DNA from: Patescibacteria group bacterium UBA2100
GTDB taxonomy: Bacteria > Patescibacteriota > Minisyncoccia > Phycocordibacterales > UBA2100
Length of the DNA: 7,794 nt
Direction of reading: 5' to 3'
Assembly: GCA_002331185.1 (NCBI GenBank)
Contig: DCYW01000022.1
Location: forward strand, 1-7,794
A program made the translations under genes and the position numbers. Positions 1 to 5,485 of the stretch are shown piece by piece; the stretch's first letter is position 1; every line of letters begins with the position of its first letter. The notes under the pieces are model-generated. The model saw nothing but the letters and a program-made list of their open reading frames with translations. It was not told the DNA's origin and did not search any database.

Positions 1-6
1 CATTTG

Positions 7-78
7 TGATTCCACGGGGAATCGAACCCCGATTTCCAGGATGAAAACCTGGTGTCCTAACCGTTAGACGATGGAACC
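7..78 (-). tRNA. tRNA-Glu(UUC)
   Basis: Read on the minus strand this is a complete cloverleaf of 72 nt. The 7-bp acceptor stem pairs GGTTCCA with TGGAATC, including one G-U pair. The anticodon stem is CCAGG/CCTGG with loop TTTTCAT, giving anticodon TTC (UUC in RNA), which reads GAA/GAG. The T-arm GGGG-TTCGATT-CCCC is canonical, and the discriminator base is A at position 7. The next bases are CAA rather than CCA, so the 3' CCA must be added by a nucleotidyltransferase after transcription. It lies divergent from tRNA-Ser, and a degenerate copy of its 5' half lies just upstream. The identity is secure from the anticodon and fold. Confidence 0.97.
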
Positions 79-92
79 ATAGCTACACGTAC

Positions 93-98
93 ATTATA
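93..98 (-). promoter_or_regulatory. -10 box of tRNA-Glu
   Basis: A consensus TATAAT on the minus strand ends 14 nt before the tRNA-Glu 5' end at 78. This would place the transcription start near position 86 and give a short 5' leader for RNase P to remove. I see no good -35 hexamer; that position falls at the base of the hairpin at 117-140. Confidence 0.6.
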
Positions 99-108
99 TT
101 CCTAAATC

Positions 109-180
109 AGTTCCAAGACATCAGGTTTTAACCTGATGTCACCATAGTCTAATCGCGTTAGACTATCGAACCATGGCTAC
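109..180 (-). pseudogene. Decayed tRNA-Glu copy with two perfect hairpins
   Basis: Positions 157-180 match 63-86 (the 5' acceptor strand, part of the D-arm and the leader of tRNA-Glu) at 21 of 24 bases without gaps. Positions 130-140 match 46-56 (anticodon-stem side) at 10 of 11, in the same order and orientation. Instead of the normal arms the copy has two perfect hairpins: 117-140 (11-bp stem, 2-nt loop) and 144-166 (9-bp stem, 5-nt loop). A five-pair stem (109-113 with 168-172, one G-U on the minus strand) closes them into a three-way junction. There is no T-arm and no 7-nt anticodon loop, so it cannot be a working tRNA. The homology is visible; calling it a relic is inference, and a functional structured RNA remains possible. 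Confidence 0.55.
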
Positions 181-205
181 GTTGTAGCGTGAGCTATACT
201 ACAAC
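181..205. repeat. Inverted repeat between the divergent tRNA genes
   Basis: GTTGTAG (181-187) pairs perfectly with CTACAAC (199-205) around an 11-nt loop. An alternative inner fold closes TAGC/GCTA over a GTGA tetraloop. A run of six T follows at 207-212, so it resembles an intrinsic terminator on the plus strand, but no plus-strand gene lies upstream of it in this window. The right arm occupies the -35 position of the tRNA-Ser promoter, and the repeat also lies upstream of the Glu-like copy on the other strand. Its role is unknown. Confidence 0.5.
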
Positions 206-219
206 ATTTTTTCGTGTCA

Positions 220-228
220 TGCTATTCT
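220..228 (+). promoter_or_regulatory. Extended -10 promoter of tRNA-Ser
   Basis: TGC followed by TATTCT forms an extended -10 element (TGn plus a hexamer with 5 of 6 consensus bases). It ends 11 nt before the first base of tRNA-Ser at 240, so transcription would start near 235. No clear -35 hexamer is visible, as is usual for extended -10 promoters. Confidence 0.5.
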
Positions 229-239
229 CTGTGCACTAT

Positions 240-322
240 GGAGGAGTGCCCGGAATGGTAACGGAGCGCTTTCGAAAAGCGTCGCGCGCAAGCGCTTGGA
301 GGTTCGAGTCCTCTCTCCTCCG
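240..322 (+). tRNA. tRNA-Ser(CGA)
   Basis: An 83-nt class II tRNA. The acceptor stem GGAGGAG/CTCCTCC is perfect and the discriminator is G322, typical for serine. The anticodon stem GCGCT/AGCGT encloses loop TTCGAAA, giving anticodon CGA, which reads UCG. The long variable arm folds as GCGC-GCAA-GCGC with a GNRA tetraloop, the hallmark of Ser/Leu/Tyr tRNAs. The T-loop is TTCGAGT. CCA is not encoded: the bases after G322 are CAT. It is followed at once by a strong hairpin terminator, so it is probably a single-gene transcript from the extended -10 promoter at 220-228. Confidence 0.95.
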
Positions 323-323
323 C

Positions 324-371
324 ATCGGCGTATACAAAAGGGTGTAGCAACACCTTTTTGTCTGTGCCGAC
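324..371 (+). terminator. Long hairpin terminator after tRNA-Ser
   Basis: Positions 325-345 pair with 350-370 around an AGCA loop. There are 21 positions with a single mismatch (333/362) and three G-U pairs. The inner core is CAAAAGGGTGT with ACACCTTTTTG (335-360), giving a T5 tract at 355-359 on the descending arm. It begins two bases after the tRNA discriminator. The core alone is a normal intrinsic terminator; the extra ten pairs make it unusually long. Confidence 0.8.
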
Positions 372-467
372 AAGCGAGTCGGAGAATAGCGAGAAAGGCG
401 CAGGTGCACATACGAACTTTATGAGTATGGACGCACCGAACCCAGACCAAAAGCATTTAGTAGAATT
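367..467. other. Non-coding stretch with two further hairpins
   Basis: I see no convincing gene here; the open frames across it have no recognisable protein features. Two inverted repeats are visible. CCGAC (367-371) pairs with GTCGG (378-382) over a 6-nt loop, competing with the base of the terminator hairpin. GGTGC-CATAC (403-413) pairs with GTATG-GCACC (425-437) over an 11-nt loop. The stretch does not show the conserved cores of RNase P RNA, tmRNA or SRP RNA. Confidence 0.4.
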
Positions 468-542
468 GGAATGAGGTACGAGTGAACAATACTACTTAGT
501 GACTGGTGGTCGAGTCCTCACCACAGGAGTACTTCTCCGCAT
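468..542 (+). pseudogene. Possible decayed tRNA-Ser copy
   Basis: Three exact blocks of tRNA-Ser(CGA) recur here in the same order, over almost the same total span: GGAATG (468-473, tRNA 252-257), TCGAGTCCTC (510-519, tRNA 304-313, the T-loop and 3' T-stem) and CTCCGCAT (535-542, tRNA 318-325, the acceptor 3' end with flank). About 11 bases are inserted between the last two blocks. The arms are lost; instead GTGGT/ACCAC (506-510 with 520-524) and GGAG/CTCC (527-530 with 535-538) form new hairpins. There is no anticodon arm, so it is not a working tRNA. The matches are short, so descent from tRNA-Ser is probable but not proved. Confidence 0.38.
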
Positions 543-566
543 AAAATACCGAACTCCAACTCAATA

Positions 567-1214
567 CTATTCTTCCTTTGGTAAACCTTTTGCTGCAAGT
601 TGGGAGTTTTTCCATTTCTTTTCTCCCGTCACGTCGAGCCCAAACCAGCCAAAAGGGCTCTCTCTTAATATTTCTGCTCTCGCCTCTGCTGCTTTTACAT
701 CGTCTCCTTCTACTTTGAATTCAACTTCAGCGAGTACTAGTCCTTCTAATGCATCGTGAAATATATCTAATTCAATGGTAACTTCTTCATTCAGTTCTGG
801 ATGCAGATACGGAATATAGTACCGAGTCTTATGGACGCGATGTCCCTGAGTTAAAGACCAGATACCGTCAAAGGTGTTCTTGTCTTCAACTGGTATTTCA
901 TGCTCAAACCGAGCAACATCACTTCCTTTTATACCTGATTTTTCGGTTAACCGGTATTCTTCACCATGATTAGGATGATATGATTTTCGTATGCGCATAC
1001 GGATAAACTTTCCATCTTTGTCAGTTGGACGCAGGTAGCCTTGCTCAATAACACGGTATTCATATTTGTTTTGAAGTATTCCTTCTTCTATTTCACTAGG
1101 GATGGTGTCTATAATATATTTTACCTCTACTTCATATTCCCCATTCTTCACTGCTTCAAGAGTGTCATGCGGTATGTCGTTAACATGCAAGGCGTGCGAG
1201 GGTTTTTCTTTCAT
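567..1214 (-). CDS. CYTH-domain phosphohydrolase (triphosphatase-like)
   Basis: A 215-aa protein of the CYTH (CyaB/thiamine triphosphatase) superfamily, a tunnel-fold enzyme family that binds triphosphate-containing substrates with Mg or Mn. Visible hallmarks are the family ExExK motif (E28, E30, K32), the basic strand RMRIRK (72-76), K92 in the RLTEKSG strand, R126, K129 and R131, the acidic strand TIELD (146-150) and AEVEF (162-166). The C-terminal tail WFGLDVT followed by N203 resembles the usual bacterial CYTH ending. Family members hydrolyse inorganic triphosphate or thiamine triphosphate, or act as class IV adenylate cyclases; the substrate here cannot be told from sequence. I chose the ATG at 1214 because the ExExK strand follows it and a longer frame to 1349 would overlap tsaD by 84 bp with non-family residues. 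It is divergent from tsaD across 51 bp. Confidence 0.88.
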   Translation of the reverse strand: MKEKPSHALHVNDIPHDTLEAVKNGEYEVEVKYIIDTIPSEIEEGILQNKYEYRVIEQGYLRPTDKDGKFIRMRIRKSYHPNHGEEYRLTEKSGIKGSDVARFEHEIPVEDKNTFDGIWSLTQGHRVHKTRYYIPYLHPELNEEVTIELDIFHDALEGLVLAEVEFKVEGDDVKAAEARAEILRESPFGWFGLDVTGEKKWKNSQLAAKGLPKEE

Positions 1215-1225
1215 ATATGTCAAAC

Positions 1226-1231
1226 AGTATA
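1226..1231 (-). promoter_or_regulatory. -10 box of the CYTH gene
   Basis: TATACT on the minus strand (5 of 6 consensus bases) ends 11 nt before the chosen ATG at 1214, predicting a leader of only about 4-5 nt. No Shine-Dalgarno sequence precedes the start. The element lies inside the 51-bp divergent spacer shared with tsaD. Confidence 0.4.
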
Positions 1232-1251
1232 CACATTCTCTTTCTCTTGTG

Positions 1252-1257
1252 TATGAT
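1252..1257 (+). promoter_or_regulatory. -10 box of tsaD
   Basis: TATGAT (5 of 6 consensus bases) is followed by 8 nt and then the tsaD ATG at 1266. Transcription would begin at or within a base or two of the start codon, giving a leaderless mRNA. No purine-rich ribosome binding site is present. No convincing -35 hexamer is visible. Confidence 0.45.
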
Positions 1258-1265
1258 ACATCCGT

Positions 1266-2456
1266 ATGCGAATACTTTCGGTTGAAACATCCTGTGACGA
1301 AACAGGGCTTTCTATAATAGACACCTATCAAAAGGAAGACGGTGTGCATATGGAGGTACAGGCTGACACCCTACTCTCGCAAGCATTACTACACGCCGAG
1401 TATGGGGGCGTCTACCCAAGCCTAGCCAAGCGCGAACATGCTAAAAACCTCGGCCCGCTTCTTATCGAAACACTCAAGCAAGCTGAGTGTTGTATCCCCG
1501 CGAAAGAAGCAAAAGTCTCCAAAGAAACAATTGGCGATATAAAAGAGCTTCTCTACCGCGAACCAGAGCTTTTTGTACACCTCACTACCTTACTTACCAA
1601 TATCGAAAAACCTGACATTGATGTCATCGCTGTAACACACGGCCCAGGGCTCGAACCCGCTTTATGGGTCGGTGTAAACTTTGCAAAAGCACTTTCTTTA
1701 GCGTGGGGTATTCCTATCATGCCACTTAATCACATGGAGGGGCATCTTGCTGCTGCGTTTGCTACTAAGGTAGCAGAAAAACAATACATATTGAGCGAAC
1801 CACAGCTTCCTGCTCTGATTATGCTTATTTCTGGTGGTCACACAGAACTCGTACTTCTTAAAAAATGGTTCTCTACAGAAAACAGGAATGATTATGAAAA
1901 AATTGGTTCAACACGCGACGATGCAGTCGGAGAAGCATTCGACAAGACAGCACGCTTACTTGGACTCCCGTATCCAGGTGGAATAGAAATTGCAAAACTC
2001 GCCGCAGCAGCGCGTGAGGAAAATCTCGAAAAACCGTACTCTTTGCCGCGCCCTATGCTAAAAACTAATAATTATGATTTTTCTTTCTCTGGGCTGAAAA
2101 CAGCAACTCGAAACCTCGTGCAAGGTATGGGCAATCCAACTAATGAGCAAAAGAAGCAAATTGCTCGCGAAATTGAAGATGCTATAACCGAAGTGCTTGT
2201 TACAAAAACAAAGCGCGCTATAGAAGAGCACGGGATTCGTTCTCTTGCAGTTGGCGGTGGGGTTTCAGCAAGCACACATATTCGCGCTGCTCTTGAGGCA
2301 CTCGCCGAAGAATACGAAGACATGACACTCTACAAGCCAGCACGCGAGCTAAGTACAGACAATGGACTAATGATTGCGTTTGCTGCTGCAATGAACACAT
2401 ACAAAACCAATAATCTTGAAATTATTTCAGCCAATGGAAATCTTTCAATAGACTAA
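1266..2456 (+). CDS. tsaD: tRNA N6-adenosine threonylcarbamoyltransferase TsaD
   Basis: TsaD (YgjD/Kae1 family) transfers the threonylcarbamoyl group to A37 of tRNAs that read ANN codons, acting with TsaB and TsaE in the cytoplasm. The start reads MRILSVETSCDET, the canonical ASKHA-fold N-terminus. Metal ligands H156 and H160 (HMEGH) and D365 (STDNG) are present, as are the nucleotide-binding SGGHTE (189-194), GEAFDK (222-227) and GGGVSAS (330-336). At 396 aa it is about 50 residues longer than the usual bacterial protein, largely through an extra segment at about residues 75-115, between the LKQAE helix and IDVIAVTHGPGLEPAL. In the family the segments on either side are nearly adjacent. The start follows the conserved N-terminus and the -10 element 8 nt upstream. 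valS follows after 44 bp. Confidence 0.96.
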   Translation: MRILSVETSCDETGLSIIDTYQKEDGVHMEVQADTLLSQALLHAEYGGVYPSLAKREHAKNLGPLLIETLKQAECCIPAKEAKVSKETIGDIKELLYREPELFVHLTTLLTNIEKPDIDVIAVTHGPGLEPALWVGVNFAKALSLAWGIPIMPLNHMEGHLAAAFATKVAEKQYILSEPQLPALIMLISGGHTELVLLKKWFSTENRNDYEKIGSTRDDAVGEAFDKTARLLGLPYPGGIEIAKLAAAAREENLEKPYSLPRPMLKTNNYDFSFSGLKTATRNLVQGMGNPTNEQKKQIAREIEDAITEVLVTKTKRAIEEHGIRSLAVGGGVSASTHIRAALEALAEEYEDMTLYKPARELSTDNGLMIAFAAAMNTYKTNNLEIISANGNLSID

Positions 2457-2485
2457 TCGACTCAAAAGACAGCTCTAGATATGGC

Positions 2486-2491
2486 TATAAA
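2486..2491 (+). promoter_or_regulatory. -10 box upstream of valS
   Basis: TATAAA (5 of 6 consensus bases) lies in the 44-bp tsaD-valS spacer, 9 nt before the ATG at 2501. A transcript from it would have a leader of about two bases. No good -35 hexamer and no Shine-Dalgarno sequence are visible. valS may also be read by transcription continuing from tsaD. Confidence 0.4.
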
Positions 2492-2500
2492 CGGTAACCA

Positions 2501-4744
2501 ATGCTACTATTGGCACACATGCACGACGAACAACCACACATACCTGAAAAATTTCTAAAGCCGTACAATCCAGCGGAATCCGAAGAAAGTGTTTACAAAC
2601 AATGGGAAGATTCTGGCTATTTTAATCCTGACGTATGTATCGAAAAAGGTGTCACTGACAAAGATGCAGAATATTTCTCAATTGTTTTACCTCCACCAAA
2701 CGTAACCGGGACTTTGCACTTGGGGCATGCATTAGAGAGTTCTCTGCAAGATACTTTCGTACGTTTTAATCGCATGCTCGGTAAACGAACGCTTTGGATT
2801 CCTGGTACAGACCATGCCGCAATTGCCACACAATCAAAAGTAGAAAAAGAATTGATAAAACGAGAGAAGAAAAACCGTCACGACTTGGGACGTGAAGAAT
2901 TTCTCATTCGTGTGCAGGAATTTGCACAAAAATCGCATGACACGATTGTTACGCAAATAAAAAAAATAGGTGCCTCACTCGACTGGTCACGTGAGGCATT
3001 TACTCTCGATAAAACCCGTGCCAATGCCGTACGTACCGTATTTAAAAATATGTACAATGCTGGTCTTATTTATCGAGGTAATCGTACAGTCAACTGGGAT
3101 CCAAAAGGGCAGACGGTGATTTCAGATGACGAGATTGTATATGAGGAACGGACCGAAAAGTTCTACTACTTTAAATACGGACCATTTGTTATTGGCACTG
3201 CACGTCCCGAGACAAAGTTTTCCGATAAGTATGTAGTAATGCATCCTGACGACGAGCGCTATAGTAAGTATACACACGGGCAAACTATTGAAGTTGAGTG
3301 GATTAATGGCCCACTGACGGCAACTATAATAAAAGATGAAGCAAGCGATCCGGATATGGGTACAGGTGTAATGACTATCACTCCGTGGCACTCAGCAGTT
3401 GACTTTGATATTGCGAAAAAGCATGGTCTTGAAATGGAACAAATCATTGACCAATATGGGAAGCTCTTACCAATTGCTGAAGAATTCGCTGGTATGAAAG
3501 TTCTGGCTGCACGCGAGAAAATAGTAGAGAAATTACAGGAAAAAGGACTCGTGGAGAAAATCGATGAAACGTATGTACATAATGTACCAACCGCCGAACG
3601 CAGCGGTGGACTCGTGGAACCGCAAGTAATGCGGCAGTGGTTTATCGACGTAAATAAACCCTTCACTCTTCCCCACTCGGAAATTAATGGTATTGCTTCG
3701 GGTTCAGAAACAACACTCAAAGAAATAATGCATACTACGGTGACAAGTGGTCAAATTTCAGTGCTTCCTGAACGTTTTGAAAAAACATACCATCACTGGA
3801 TTAATAACCTTCGTGACTGGAACATTTCACGACAATTATGGTACGGACACCGTATTCCAGTATGGTATAAGAAAGGTTCAAACGAGAAAGAGATACTTGT
3901 GAGTCCCGACACACTACCCGATGAGAACTGGGAGCAAGACCCAGATACGCTTGATACGTGGTTCTCGTCAGGACTATGGACATTCTCGACATTAGGCTGG
4001 CCTGCTAACACTGATGATCTCAAGGCGTACCACCCTACATCTTTAATGGCACCTGGATACGAGATTCTCTTTTTTTGGGTTGCACGCATGATTCTTATGA
4101 CTGGATTTAATTTAGGCACCGTTCCTTTCAAGACAGTCTACTTGCACGGCATGTTGCGTGCAAAAGATGGTCGGAAGTTCAGCAAATCATTAAATAACGG
4201 TGTCGACCCTCTGGAGATTGTCGAAAAATATGGCGCAGATGCACTCCGTTTTGCCCTTGTTGTAGGGGTAACCCCAGGGAACGATATGAAGTTTGATGAA
4301 GCGCAAGTAAATGCGTATAAGAAATTTGCAAACAAGTTATGGAATATCACTCGATTCATTCTCACTGAAACCAGCGGACACGACCACGCTGCTGTTCCAA
4401 CGCTTACTGTGCGTGATAAAGAAGTACTCGAAGCACTCAACGAAACCACAGCATTTATGACCGAGCACTTAAAAAAACACCGTATCGATCTCGCTGCAGA
4501 CAAAATATATCAGTATCTATGGCATGAAGTTGCCGACGTAATCCTTGAAGAAAGTAAGTCGCTATTAAAAGACGGTAGCGATATTGAAAAGATATCACGA
4601 CAATGGATGCTTTATGAGATACTCACTCAATCGCTAAAAATCTTACATCCATTTATGCCGTTTATTACAGAAGAGATTTGGCAATCATTGCCACACAAAG
4701 AAAGCGATATGCTTATGATTGCACAATGGCCATCTACAAAATAG
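2501..4744 (+). CDS. valS: Valyl-tRNA synthetase, short form
   Basis: A class I aminoacyl-tRNA synthetase that charges tRNA-Val and edits mischarged threonine. The HIGH motif appears as HLGH (73-76) after PPPNVTGT, with GTDHAAIATQ at 102-111. The CP1 editing domain starts at TARPET (233-238) and includes TPWHSAVDFD (294-303). ISRQLWYGHRIP (442-453) and DTWFSSGLW (485-493) are typical of ValRS. The KMSKS motif is KFSKS (559-563). The anticodon-binding helical domain runs to HPFMPFITEEIW (716-727), and the protein ends 20 residues later. Bacterial ValRS is usually 850-950 aa with a C-terminal coiled-coil arm; this 747-aa form lacks it, and the stop is followed directly by the next promoter. In the editing domain the usual HD pair is HS (297-298), while the Asp three residues on (D301) is kept. 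A second possible start is M7 at 2519. Confidence 0.95.
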   Translation: MLLLAHMHDEQPHIPEKFLKPYNPAESEESVYKQWEDSGYFNPDVCIEKGVTDKDAEYFSIVLPPPNVTGTLHLGHALESSLQDTFVRFNRMLGKRTLWIPGTDHAAIATQSKVEKELIKREKKNRHDLGREEFLIRVQEFAQKSHDTIVTQIKKIGASLDWSREAFTLDKTRANAVRTVFKNMYNAGLIYRGNRTVNWDPKGQTVISDDEIVYEERTEKFYYFKYGPFVIGTARPETKFSDKYVVMHPDDERYSKYTHGQTIEVEWINGPLTATIIKDEASDPDMGTGVMTITPWHSAVDFDIAKKHGLEMEQIIDQYGKLLPIAEEFAGMKVLAAREKIVEKLQEKGLVEKIDETYVHNVPTAERSGGLVEPQVMRQWFIDVNKPFTLPHSEINGIASGSETTLKEIMHTTVTSGQISVLPERFEKTYHHWINNLRDWNISRQLWYGHRIPVWYKKGSNEKEILVSPDTLPDENWEQDPDTLDTWFSSGLWTFSTLGWPANTDDLKAYHPTSLMAPGYEILFFWVARMILMTGFNLGTVPFKTVYLHGMLRAKDGRKFSKSLNNGVDPLEIVEKYGADALRFALVVGVTPGNDMKFDEAQVNAYKKFANKLWNITRFILTETSGHDHAAVPTLTVRDKEVLEALNETTAFMTEHLKKHRIDLAADKIYQYLWHEVADVILEESKSLLKDGSDIEKISRQWMLYEILTQSLKILHPFMPFITEEIWQSLPHKESDMLMIAQWPSTK

Positions 4745-4775
4745 CACGCAACTCTTTTTTTATAGAAAAATAAAA

Positions 4776-4784
4776 TGATACAAT
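4776..4784 (+). promoter_or_regulatory. Extended -10 promoter of the PrsW gene
   Basis: TGA followed by TACAAT is an extended -10 element (TGn plus 5 of 6 bases). Exactly 7 nt separate it from the ATG at 4792, so transcription should start at the ATG or one base before it. The 47-bp spacer after valS contains a T7 run at 4755-4761 at the -35 position but no -35 consensus, no hairpin terminator and no ribosome binding site. Confidence 0.55.
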
Positions 4785-4791
4785 AGATGTA

Positions 4792-5472
4792 ATGGATTTA
4801 TCAGTGGTTGCATACGCTACTATCGGCGGTGTTGTTCCTGCCCTTCTTTGGGTATGGTTTTGGTTAAAGGAAGATGCAAAACGACCTGAACCAACTCAAC
4901 TCATCGTAGCCGCGTTTCTTATAGGAATTATAGCAGTTATTACAGTAATACCATTAGAAAAACTTGCTATGGTTTTCTTTTCGGGTACCACAATTGTTAT
5001 CGTATGGGCTGCAATTGAAGAAGTGGTCAAATTCGCTCTTGCCTACTTCACCGTCCTCGCACACAAAGCAAATGATGAGCCTATAGATGCACTTATTTAT
5101 ATGATAACGGTAGCGCTTGGATTCGCTGCTGCAGAAAATACACTTTTTCTAATAGATCCTGTTGCAAATGGTGATTTTATCCAAAGTGTGCTGACTGGAA
5201 ATTTCCGTTTTCTCGGTGCAACACTACTTCACGTACTTGCTTCATCTGCAGTTGGCTTGGCTCTTGGATTAGCATTTTACAAACGCCCACTTATAAAATT
5301 CTGGTACGGTCTCGTTGGTCTTATCCTTGCTATTGTTTTGCATGGAGCCTTTAATTTCTTTATACTTAAAAGTGACGGGAACGATTTAATGCGTGTCTTT
5401 GCTTTTGTCTGGGTAGGTTTAATTATCCTTCTTATCGCATTCGAACACGTTAAACGAATTACCAGATACTAG
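4792..5472 (+). CDS. PrsW-family intramembrane metalloprotease
   Basis: A 226-aa multi-spanning membrane protein with the PrsW (peptidase family M82) signature. The putative metal-site motifs are EEVVK (E76, E77, K80), D99 in EPIDALIY followed by GFAAAEN (110-116, with E115 and N116), H147 in the LLHVLASS helix, and HGAFN (184-188). About seven hydrophobic segments are visible, near residues 5-24, 37-58, 67-88, 100-120, 139-162, 168-192 and 200-218. In Bacillus, PrsW cleaves an anti-sigma factor to release a stress sigma factor; in this reduced genome type the substrate is unknown and no anti-sigma gene is adjacent. hsp20 starts 13 bp after its stop, which suggests shared expression in a stress context. 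The family call is secure; the substrate is not. Confidence 0.87.
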   Translation: MDLSVVAYATIGGVVPALLWVWFWLKEDAKRPEPTQLIVAAFLIGIIAVITVIPLEKLAMVFFSGTTIVIVWAAIEEVVKFALAYFTVLAHKANDEPIDALIYMITVALGFAAAENTLFLIDPVANGDFIQSVLTGNFRFLGATLLHVLASSAVGLALGLAFYKRPLIKFWYGLVGLILAIVLHGAFNFFILKSDGNDLMRVFAFVWVGLIILLIAFEHVKRITRY

Positions 5473-5478
5473 TAAAAT
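5473..5478 (+). promoter_or_regulatory. -10 box of hsp20
   Basis: TAAAAT (5 of 6 consensus bases) begins directly after the PrsW stop codon, and exactly 7 nt separate it from the hsp20 ATG at 5486. This is the same spacing as at the PrsW gene and implies a leaderless transcript of its own. There is no Shine-Dalgarno sequence. Its AT-rich composition means a chance match cannot be excluded. Confidence 0.4.
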
Positions 5479-5485
5479 ACTAATC

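Noticed and set aside
181..212. Hairpin plus T6 read as a plus-strand terminator
   Set aside because: There is no plus-strand gene upstream in the window to terminate, and the element sits in the tRNA-Ser promoter region; kept only as an inverted repeat.
371..393. A third tRNA-Ser-like fragment (CAAGCG and GGAG blocks)
   Set aside because: Only short scattered matches to tRNA 289-308 remain; this is within what chance gives.
217..456. Minus-strand 79-aa open frame
   Set aside because: It runs antisense through tRNA-Ser and its terminator, and is Cys/Arg-rich without protein-family features.
1215..1349. Longer N-terminus for the CYTH protein
   Set aside because: The extra 45 residues overlap the conserved start of tsaD on the other strand, are Cys/Tyr-rich and do not resemble the family; the ATG at 1214 fits better.
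3259..3720. Minus-strand 153-aa open frame inside valS
   Set aside because: A shadow of the valS coding frame; Ser/Cys-rich and without family features.
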